Below, one piece after another: positions 13,423 to 21,000 of a stretch of 25,902 nucleotides of DNA. The position numbers and the translations under genes are program-made. How positions within the stretch are numbered: position 1 is the stretch's first letter; each line of letters starts with the position of its first letter. A model generated the notes under the pieces. That model did not search any database. It saw only the letters and a list, made by a program, of their open reading frames with translations, and had not been told where the DNA came from. This DNA is from JAFGPJ01 sp964439135 (GTDB lineage: Bacteria > Planctomycetota > Phycisphaerae > Sedimentisphaerales > Anaerobacaceae): contig CAYTNN010000044.1 in the NCBI GenBank assembly GCA_964439135.1, positions 1 to 25,902 of the forward strand. Reading direction: 5' to 3'.

Positions 13423-14727
13423 TCACACTAAATCGCTCTCTGAAAAATAAAACTTTCCTTCGACACCGTATATAACATAGCGAATACAATCTGGGCAATG
13501 ATCGTTAATCTTCAATGGGTCATCTTTGGCATCTCTGGTTTCAGTGCCTTCGGCCCATTTATATCCGCCTACTTCCTTGATTGTGTTCCTACAATTCTTG
13601 AAGATGAACAGCCGGGGCTTGCCGTCACCCTGGACCTTTAGGGCCGCCTGGACAGCCTCAATGCCCAGGTGAATGTCTTTCTTCGCAGTCACGGTGGAAA
13701 CGCCCAGCTTTTTGAATTCGTGCCGTTCCTGTGCATCGTGATCGGCCCACGTTACACGATACCTTTCCTTACCGCTGATTTGCTTGATTCTCTCGGCGTG
13801 ATAGGCCAGCGTCTCACGAGCCCGGTAGTGCTCGGCGTAGACGTACCACCGCCGATCCGGGTCCCGTGCAAGCCACAGGCATACAAATGGATTATTAAAG
13901 CCCCAGTCAATTACCCTGTAACGGGGCCAGTCGGACGGGATCTCGAACGGCTCGATCACATGCGTATTACGAGAGAACGTCTTATAGACCGCCCCGGCAA
14001 ACGCCGCGAAGTGCCCTTTAATCCGCGTCTCCTGTATCTCCGCCGGCCATTGTGAGATCATCAGGTCGATTTCCCTGTCGTCAATATAGCCGCCTCGACT
14101 CTTGCGGTTGTCATTCAAGTTGGCATAAAAGATATCGTCCGTCTCGGGCAGGGCCTGAATCCGTTCCTCAAGCCATCCCTGGGGAATGATCGGTGTCATT
14201 GACTGTGCCGTAAATCCGTTCTTGTCGAGCAGCCGGGCCTGAATTTCCGTCCAGATTCCCTCGGAGTCCGATTTACACTGCTCATCGCCATAAAAGGCGT
14301 CAATGGCCCGGCCCTCAAAAGCTTTGCGGCCCTGCTCGTATGCCTTGAGCTCGATGCGGTTGCCATTAATCAAGCGAAGCTCGGCGGGGATTTCATCCTG
14401 CTTGTTATGCCAGCTAATTGGCTGTTGAATTTGGCACATCGGCAGATAGGATTTAATCTTTTCCTGCCATAACAACTTGCCGACGAGAGGCCAGGAGTTT
14501 GCCGCCGCCCAGATAGTGGCGCTCTTCAGAGTCTTGCGATGGGGATGGACGCCCAGGGCAAATGAGCAAAGGTCATAGCCGATATTGCCCTCAGACTTGC
14601 CACTACGATTGCCGCCACAGAGCCATCGGTTCTTAGCTGGGCTCCCGTGAAACTGCCTCAGGGCCGGCAGTGGCCGGTATAACAGAATCGGCTTGCCGAT
14701 GCTTCGTATTTGTCTGTCAGTCAGCAT
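13423..14727 (-). CDS. terL: Terminase large subunit
   Basis: A 434-aa DNA-packaging motor. The N-terminal ATPase has Walker A GGNRSGKS (38-45) and Walker B AIDAFYGDE with D148-E149. The C-terminal RNase H-fold nuclease shows its acidic residues in VIDWGF (about 247), TWADHDAQE and NDHCPDCIRY. The length is usual for TerL and all motifs look intact. The gene overlaps the small-subunit gene by 11 bases, and GAGGA lies just before ATG 14727. In a helper-dependent element TerL would let the satellite cut and package its own DNA into borrowed procapsids. Many satellites carry only a small subunit, so TerL without a capsid gene is notable. Confidence 0.93.
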   Translation of the reverse strand: MLTDRQIRSIGKPILLYRPLPALRQFHGSPAKNRWLCGGNRSGKSEGNIGYDLCSFALGVHPHRKTLKSATIWAAANSWPLVGKLLWQEKIKSYLPMCQIQQPISWHNKQDEIPAELRLINGNRIELKAYEQGRKAFEGRAIDAFYGDEQCKSDSEGIWTEIQARLLDKNGFTAQSMTPIIPQGWLEERIQALPETDDIFYANLNDNRKSRGGYIDDREIDLMISQWPAEIQETRIKGHFAAFAGAVYKTFSRNTHVIEPFEIPSDWPRYRVIDWGFNNPFVCLWLARDPDRRWYVYAEHYRARETLAYHAERIKQISGKERYRVTWADHDAQERHEFKKLGVSTVTAKKDIHLGIEAVQAALKVQGDGKPRLFIFKNCRNTIKEVGGYKWAEGTETRDAKDDPLKINDHCPDCIRYVIYGVEGKFYFSESDLV

Positions 14728-15460
14728 GGTTCCTCAGTAAGACCTCCCGGATATCCTCGCATTCTTCGTCGCTCAGGGTGTTTTCGTTCGCAATGATAAG
14801 ATGCTCGATGGCCTTACCCTCTTCCCTGTCGAATACATGTTTGGCCAGACGTTCCGAACCCGATTCTTTGCCCCGCTTCATATTCCGAACAAGCTTCAAC
14901 GCCGTATGCTGGGCCTGGGTCATTTGGCCCGTCTTCAACTTCACAAGCTCACCGTTGGTCATATTCATGTACTTGCAGAACCAAACCCATAGCTGAGTGC
15001 GTCGAACGGGAGGCCCTGCAGGGTTGCCGCTTTGCCCAGGCTTGAACTGATGCTCTTTGGGCGGATTCTTGTCCCCAACCTTACAATCTCCCTGTTTAGC
15101 AGGGATTCTCTTGCTCTTAACTGCCTTTTTCTTCACCGCCTTTGCTGATGTTTTTTTGACCTTCTTTTTCTTTGCTGCCATTTCTATTTTCTCCATATTG
15201 ACCTTGATTATAGCTTGGGCTTTATGGACCTGTTTGGCCAGTTCCGGCCTGTAATAATCGCCATCCTTTGAATTTAACCATCGCCGAATTAACGAGTTAT
15301 GAACGCCCCAGATTTTTGCTATTTTACTCCAGGCAATTTTTCCACGATCGTCGAACAGTTGACACTCAGCAACCAACCAACAAAATTCCTCTGCGAAACG
15401 CTTTTTGTATTTGCTCAGCCGGCCGCCTTTATTCACATTTTTGCTCTTGCTCTTAGCCAT
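14717..15460 (-). CDS. terS: Terminase small subunit fused to a Lys-rich linker and DUF5681-like domain
   Basis: A 247-aa DNA-recognition subunit placed directly before TerL. The N-terminal helix-turn-helix (about 40-62: GKIAWSKIAKIWGVHNSLIRRWL) is typical of TerS. Residues 95-122 form a histone H1-like basic linker of K, A, V and T. From residue 137 a DUF5681-type motif appears (QFKPGQSGNPAGPP), followed by a helical C-terminus. ATG 15460 is chosen; GTG 15490 would add ten residues. An internal ATG at 15181 (MAAKKKK) has GGAG 9 bases upstream, so a shorter product with only the basic linker and DUF5681 part may also be made. About 200 bp of untranslated AT-rich sequence precede it, with no strong promoter seen. 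Confidence 0.8.
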   Translation of the reverse strand: MAKSKSKNVNKGGRLSKYKKRFAEEFCWLVAECQLFDDRGKIAWSKIAKIWGVHNSLIRRWLNSKDGDYYRPELAKQVHKAQAIIKVNMEKIEMAAKKKKVKKTSAKAVKKKAVKSKRIPAKQGDCKVGDKNPPKEHQFKPGQSGNPAGPPVRRTQLWVWFCKYMNMTNGELVKLKTGQMTQAQHTALKLVRNMKRGKESGSERLAKHVFDREEGKAIEHLIIANENTLSDEECEDIREVLLRNHAD

Positions 15461-15667
15461 ATTTCTTGCGCTACTTTCCTCTAATTCCACTCTTTTTTAA
15501 TGACCCCTCATAATTGCATTAATACAAGTCATTTACAGCAATCCTTAATGTTTACAGTCATTTTCCATAAGGTTTGCTTTCTAATTCGTCTAAAATCACC
15601 ACTGTTTGTCTGATATCGCAGTTTTTCAAACCTAAGACCCTTACCGAAAAATTGAATTCATGTCACT

Positions 15668-16492
15668 CTATTTGTTGGGAACTTTCGACCAAATCCTCTT
15701 ACTAAACGCATTCATCGCCAATCGGAGTTTCTCTGTCAATGTCCGAGCATAAATGTGGGTCGTATCTGTCTTTTCGTGGCCGAGTTGGTCTTTGACAAGA
15801 AATTCATTGTTGGTTACATCCAACAGGTGCGTCGCGTTTGTGTGCCTGAACTTATGAGGACTGAGCTTCGTTCTCAGGTTTCCGTTCTTTGTGTAGATCC
15901 ATATCTTTGCTTTCAAGCCTATCACCTTAACTTTACAATACACAGAGCCTGTCGATAGCCGTCCTCCGTTTTCACTCCTGAACAGGAAGCTCTCAATGCT
16001 ATGCCGCCTGTGATATCGATTTACATAACCGCCTAATCGCTCTGTCAACAGATCCGATATACCCACAGTCCTGTCCTTTTCTCCCTTAGCGTTGAGGACC
16101 TCCAGCGACTTATGACCGTGGTAGGATGGCAGACTCTTAAGTCTCAAATTGCAGACTTCACTGACCCGTAGTCCGCTTTCCACCATCACAATTACAAGCA
16201 TCTCGTTGAGTACAGCCCGATTGAGGTGTTTATTTTTGGTATTGGTCGGATCGGCATCGTTCTGGAGCACTTCCATTATTTGGGCAAATTGCTCTACACT
16301 CAAGTAGTCGGTCGGCTTGAGGTAGGTTTTGACCTTCCTCTTGTTCCGTTTCTTGGACTTTCGGACTTCTTTTCGGCGCTCTTCGGCCATCGCAGCCATA
16401 ACCGTAACATCCGGGTCATTTGCCCCGTACCTCTTGACAATCTCACAGATCGCCTGTTTACTCAAAATCGGTTTTACTTTCTTCTGACCCAT
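15668..16492 (-). CDS. Third tyrosine recombinase, short form
   Basis: A 274-aa recombinase with the catalytic domain intact: Arg in SGLRVSEV, Lys in AKGEKDR, HKFRHTNATH, His in LGHEKTD and Tyr in HIYART. The N-terminal part is short (about 60 residues, highly basic RRKEVRKSKKRNKRK) and does not look like a full core-binding domain. Short tyrosine recombinases occur as resolvases, inversion enzymes or transposon-type recombinases. It sits between the replication initiator and the terminase genes, so it may process replicated DNA, for example by resolving multimers before packaging. No invertible repeats were found beside it. Confidence 0.85.
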   Translation of the reverse strand: MGQKKVKPILSKQAICEIVKRYGANDPDVTVMAAMAEERRKEVRKSKKRNKRKVKTYLKPTDYLSVEQFAQIMEVLQNDADPTNTKNKHLNRAVLNEMLVIVMVESGLRVSEVCNLRLKSLPSYHGHKSLEVLNAKGEKDRTVGISDLLTERLGGYVNRYHRRHSIESFLFRSENGGRLSTGSVYCKVKVIGLKAKIWIYTKNGNLRTKLSPHKFRHTNATHLLDVTNNEFLVKDQLGHEKTDTTHIYARTLTEKLRLAMNAFSKRIWSKVPNK

Positions 16493-16617
16493 TTTCTCTT
16501 ATTTCACAACTTCAAACCTGTTAGTATTTGCTATTAAACTAATCATAATACACCACCTTAAACACCTTCAGTTCACTGAAACTTATCATAAAAGTGTAGT
16601 TTCCTTGCATGTTCGAA

Positions 16618-17427
16618 TTAGGCCGCCGGGCTGGCCCGGGCACATGGATTCTCGCGGGATTTACCGGACAGGAGCTTGGGATTGCTCCCGTAACCGGTTT
16701 TCTCTTTAACCGTGGCGACGAACAGAGCCTTACCGCCGGCCTTCCGGCCCTCAATGCGAGCGACCCGTGCCCATTCAGCCGCTTCCTTGAACCACGGAAG
16801 CTTGGTGGGGTCCGCTTGAGAACTCAACACGAAATAGTGAACGATGTTGGCAAATGTTTTTGCGGATCTGCCTTGAGCGTGAAAAATCGAGTCAAGTTGG
16901 TTTACCAGTAATTTTGATTCCTGCACGATCCGACAATCCAATTCCAAGATTTCCCGAGAAGTTTTTTCACCCTTGTTGTTGTTTATCTGCGTAGGAGTAT
17001 CTGGTTTGGATTGATCTGGTAACGCTTTGTCATTTTGACAATTGGATTTGTCATTTTGACAAATGGGCTTTTTAGCCTGATTTCCCATTTGCGATTTTAA
17101 CAAATGGGCAGGAAGGCCCTTGAGTGCGGTTTCTTCATCGGCAAAGCCGTACCAACTTGTTCGGTCCGCGCCCCGCTTATTATAATTGTCCCTGAGCAGT
17201 ATCCCGCGTTTAATTAACAGTGTAAGTGCTGTTCGTATCTGTCGCGTGCCCAAATAAGGAAACTGATCGCAGTACGCTTGAACGGAATTGTATGTCCACG
17301 TTCGACCATCGCGGTAGTTTGTACGGTTCGCTTTGTTTTTGGCAATCCAGAACTGCATGTGACGGTAGAGAATCGCCGCTGCTATGCCGTGTTCTTTAGC
17401 AAACTCGATATCAAACGAGTGTTCCAC
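16618..17427 (-). CDS. Replication initiator-like protein with iterons inside the gene
   Basis: A 269-aa protein with an N-terminal winged helix of the kind found in phage and plasmid initiators (AILYRHMQFWI, then TYNSVQAYCDQFPYLGTRQIRTALTLLIKRGILLRD). A polar linker and a helical C-terminal domain follow (about 175-235, FANIVHYFVLS...LPWFKEAAEWARV). The linker is encoded by three phased palindromic sites (17027-17103), as in lambda O, where the origin lies within the initiator gene. The start is GTG 17427, with a G-rich Shine-Dalgarno (CAGGGGGG). The stop of the detached integrase tail is 3 bases upstream. In the excised circle it would therefore be the next gene of the integrase operon. Confidence 0.75.
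   Translation of the reverse strand: MEHSFDIEFAKEHGIAAAILYRHMQFWIAKNKANRTNYRDGRTWTYNSVQAYCDQFPYLGTRQIRTALTLLIKRGILLRDNYNKRGADRTSWYGFADEETALKGLPAHLLKSQMGNQAKKPICQNDKSNCQNDKALPDQSKPDTPTQINNNKGEKTSREILELDCRIVQESKLLVNQLDSIFHAQGRSAKTFANIVHYFVLSSQADPTKLPWFKEAAEWARVARIEGRKAGGKALFVATVKEKTGYGSNPKLLSGKSRENPCARASPAA
17027..17103. repeat. Phased palindromic iterons, candidate replication origin
   Basis: TTGTCATTTTGACAA occurs at 17027-17041 and 17048-17062 (21 bp apart, two helical turns). A degenerate copy is at 17089-17103 (41 bp further on, close to four turns). Copies two and three share the flanking CAAATGGG, and CCCATTTG at 17083-17091 can also pair with it. Each unit is itself an inverted repeat. 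The sites encode the CQNDK repeats in the initiator's linker. Confidence 0.6.
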
Positions 17428-17430
17428 GAT

Positions 17431-17631
17431 CTATCCCCCCTGCCCAAGCAATTTGCGGATTGCGGATTGCTCTTGCTCTGTAAGAGATCCGCAATGTTCC
17501 ATAAACCAGGACTCTATGAGTTCGGCCAATTTAGGGTGTTTTTGCACGATTTGCGCCAAGCAGGACGCCAAGACGTTTTTTGGATTTTCTGTAAATGCTT
17601 TATTAGACGTGTGTTGTGATTTTAGGGCTTC
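17431..17631 (-). CDS. Detached 66-codon C-terminal extension of the integrase
   Basis: This minus-strand frame is the direct continuation of the integrase once the 48-bp cores recombine. Integrase codon 466 (Ser) is followed by GAA and 65 more codons to TAG at 17431-17433. It reads VLASCLAQIVQKHPKLAELI and ends EQSAIRKLLGQGG. The end follows the same L..L...W..L pattern as the 176-aa protein, and VLASCLA repeats a motif earlier in the integrase tail. In the integrated state the frame is open from chromosomal ATG 17763 across the right core (110 codons) but has no ribosome site, so the tail is probably silent. Its stop lies 3 bases before the replication gene's GTG, as expected for a true gene end. 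Confidence 0.7.
   Translation of the reverse strand, partial: EALKSQHTSNKAFTENPKNVLASCLAQIVQKHPKLAELIESWFMEHCGSLTEQEQSAIRKLLGQGG
17553..17574. repeat. Candidate arm-type site, copy 2
   Basis: Partner of 158-179 (21 of 22 bases the same). It lies 56 bp inside the right core, and in the circle it is on the opposite side of the core from copy 1. Confidence 0.5.
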
Positions 17632-17678
17632 GGACTTCGAATCCGAAGGTTGGAGGTTCGAGTCCTCCCGGGCGCGTT
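17631..17678. repeat. attR: right attachment core (48-bp direct repeat)
   Basis: Identical to 29-76. It carries only the 3' part of tRNA-Arg, without a D arm or 5' acceptor strand, so it is the displaced end of the original gene. T-rich sequence follows (17677-17695) and was probably the tRNA's own terminator before insertion. Confidence 0.93.
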
Positions 17679-18060
17679 TTTGTAAATCTTTTTCTTGTAC
17701 CGCACTGAGCACTTCCATTGCTGTAATATTTTGCGCGGCTTGAGTCTCCTGTGATAACTGCATTGTTGGCTCAATAATAAAATATCACTACTCAAGCCTT
17801 TTTCAATCCCACCACAACCTTTGGGACGATAATTTAAAAAACCGGCTTATGTAGCCGCAGAGTGTTGGTTTGCGTGATATCAGACAAGATGCAAGGGACC
17901 GGGATGGCTAAAATATGGTTTTTTGACTTGACTTTGCAGCTTTAGGTTATTAGTATAATGATGGCAGTTCGCATACGTGCAGGTGGTTGTCCAAGGAGCG
18001 AGGATATTGTGTCCCCGATTCGTAGATGCTGTTTCCGTTGCGTTTGAAAGGAGCGAGAGA
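17679..18060 (+). promoter_or_regulatory. Chromosomal intergenic region with subtilase promoter
   Basis: This holds no gene I can support. It begins with the T-rich tail of the displaced tRNA fragment. A perfect TATAAT (17954-17959) lies 20 bp after TTGACT (17928-17933), and TTTGCA at 17933-17938 is a closer -35 alternative. A GGAG at 18050-18053, 7 bases before ATG 18061, is the ribosome site of the subtilase gene. Confidence 0.5.
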
Positions 18061-21000
18061 ATGAGCGTGAAGAACTCGAATAGAAACCGGCTGATGGTAC
18101 GGGCAAAATTTTTGGTTGCAATGGCCGTTGTGGTCGTTATAGGTGCCGGAATATTGAGAGCAGACCCATCGTCTGAGGGAAAGGACATCAGTGCAGCCAC
18201 CGATCAGGCTTTAAGGCGGCCGGCTCGTTCGAAACCGGCCTACGTGCCGGGCGAGGTCATTGTCAAGCTCAAAGACCGACAAGCAGACGGCACCAGGCTA
18301 TTTTCGCTGTCGGCACCGACGGGACACGAAGCCGCCTTGCTTCGCCTGCAGGCCAACTATGGGCTCTCCAATGAAGGCCCGGTGTTTGACGGCGCTCATC
18401 GACGGCTGAAGTACGAAGATGCTCCCAAGGGGCAGGCGCCCGGCAAGATCGGTATCTTATCTTCGGCCAGGCCAAAGGCGGCTGCCGGGCAGTCAACGGA
18501 CCCCGAGCTGCTTCGATTTTATCTGCTCAGGACCGACCGGAATGTGCCGGGCGTGTGTGCCGAGCTTCGAGGCGATCCTGAAGTTGAGTATGCGCAGCCC
18601 AATTATATCTATGAGCGCTGTGGCGATCCGAACGACCCGGAATTTGCCGATCAGTACGCGCATCAACTGATCCAGATGTCCGATGCATGGGACATCTCGA
18701 CCGGCAGTCACGATATAGTGGTCGCCGTGCTGGATACCGGCGTCGATGCGAATCACCCCGACTTGAAGGACAATATCTGGGTCAATAAAGGCGAGATTCC
18801 CAATAACGATATAGACGATGATAACAATGGGTACATCGACGACGTTTCCGGCTGGAACTTCGAAGAAGATAATAACGATGTCATACCTGATGGCGCAGAT
18901 TACTATTCCATTTTGGGTCACGGCACACAGGTTTCCGGGGTCATCGCGGGAGTGGGGAACAATGGGGTAGGCGTCTGCGGTGTCAACTGGCAGAGCAGCA
19001 TCATGGCTTTGCGATTGAGTATCTACGTGACTTCCGCCGAGGTTGCTGAGGCTTTGGATTATGCCGCGGCCAACGGCGCACACGTGGCTAACATGAGTTT
19101 CGGCGCAGATGAATTCGGCCCGGAGGGAGATCCGCTCGTCAAGACGGGGATTGACAATGCCTTTGCCCGGGGCGTTCTGCTCGTAGCCAGCGCCGGCAAC
19201 GACGACTCGGCCAGGCCGAACTATCCGGCGGCGTACTACAATGTCATGGCAGTCGCTTCCACCAACGGCGAAGACATCAAGACCGGACACAGCAGCTTCG
19301 GGTCGTGGGTCGATATCACCGCTCCCGGCACCGACATCGTCACAACCGATCTGGGCAACGAATATATCGCCACGGCGGGAACGTCCTTTTCCGGCCCATA
19401 TGTCGTGGCGGTCGGGGCCCTGGTGCTTGCGCATAAGCCGGAGCTGACACACATAGAGGTCAGAGCTATCCTGGAAAACACCACCGACCCTGTATACTAT
19501 GGGGATGTCGATCCCGTGCAGGGCTACATCGGCACCGGGCGGGTAAACGCCTACCAGGCCCTCATGGCGGCGGACCGAAGGCATCCTTTGGGAGAAATCG
19601 TTGAGCCGATGCAGCAGCAGACCTTCGCGCCTGACGGCAATGACATCCCGCTGAAACTGTTCGTGCACGGCGACTCCTATCAACTGGAGTACCGCGGCTT
19701 CGGGCAAGACGAATGGAACCTGTTAAATGACGGAAGCTCTCCCATAGATCCCAACGGCTTAGTTCATCTGGTGTTTGCAAATCCCGGAGGCGGAGTATTC
19801 GAGTTGCGTCTTAACGTTACCACCAACGGGGCAGTCCACACCGATCGCAAGATATTTGGTATTGAACTCGGTGCCGAAATGGCCCCATGGCCGATACCGG
19901 AGATATCGGATGATCCTGAAGAACTGCCGGATGAGATGTACGTGGGCAGCCCGCTGTGTCTCGACGTTGACGGGGACGGACGAAACGAGATAGTCGAGGC
20001 GTCGGTCACAATGGACGACTACTATTACGGAGGGACAATAAGCATCTGGAAAGACGATGGAACTGCTCTTGACGGCTGGCCTGCTGCGCTGGGAGAAAGC
20101 TCCTGGGACTCAATGATTGCCTCGGGCCTGGCAGTGGGAGACATCGACGGCGACGGCGATTACGAGATAGTTGTGGTGGATGATTATAATGTCATGGCCA
20201 CCGCTCTGCACGTGGAGAGCGGCCAGACAGTTGAGGGCTGGCCCGTGGGAGTCGGCGACTACTGGTACGCCTATATAATCGGCAGTCCCGTCCTCGCAGA
20301 TCTGGACGGCGACGGCGACAGCGAGATTATTGTTGCCCTTGACGAAGAATCCAGAGAAAGCGACGGTCTGTTTGCCATCCAGGGCGACGGGACGTTTCTC
20401 TGGCAGCGGCGATATACCACAGAAGGCCCCATGAGCGTTGCGGATTTCGATGGTGACGGTGACGTGGAGATCGCGCTTTGCGGATACGGCCCCGGCATCA
20501 CGCGCGTATACACCTTCATTCTCGACCACAACGGCCAACAAATAAATAGATGGCGAGGCGGCAGCAAGAAGGGAACCGCTATCGCCGACCTGGACGCCGA
20601 CGGCGAGCCGGAGCTGGTGTTCTGCACCGAGGACAGCGTAATGGCGGTCCATGTTGACGGCAGCACGCTCTGGACAGTCAGAGTTCGTGGGCCGTTCGGT
20701 GATGAAGGTGCCTTGAGTGTCGGAGACATCGACGACGACGGATTCAGCGAAGTCTATGTCAACAGCTACATCGAAGCAGACGGCTTCGCATACAGTCTCG
20801 TGCACGCCTTCGACCATGAGGGCAGGGAATTATCCGACGCCGGATTTCCCAAAACGCTCATGGGCGATCCGTGGTACTGTTCTCCTTTGATCGGCGACGT
20901 TGACGGTGACATGCAGAAGGAACTGGTGGTAGCCTCGGCCGGCGCTGCGATCATGGCCTGGGAGTCCGACGGCTCGACTACAACGGGATTTCCAATGCTG

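Larger units (their letters stand above)
29..17678. mobile_element. Integrated phage-like element (candidate phage satellite) in tRNA-Arg
   Basis: A 48-bp perfect direct repeat at 29-76 and 17631-17678 bounds a block of minus-strand genes typical of temperate phages. The left copy is the 3' part of an intact tRNA-Arg gene and the right copy is only a tRNA fragment, which is the usual footprint of tyrosine-integrase insertion. Inside are three tyrosine recombinases, an excisionase-like protein, two sets of replication genes, TerS and TerL, and one ejection-type structural protein. I recognise no major capsid, portal, connector, tape measure or lysis gene. At about 17.6 kb with its own packaging genes it fits a satellite dependent on a helper phage, but a decayed prophage gives the same picture. 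The ends look precise and most genes look intact, which favours a functional element. Confidence 0.9.

Noticed and set aside
18493..19707. 404-codon minus-strand open frame opposite the subtilase
   Set aside because: It lies fully antisense to a gene with clear catalytic motifs, has no family resemblance, and comes from the high GC third-position bias of that gene.
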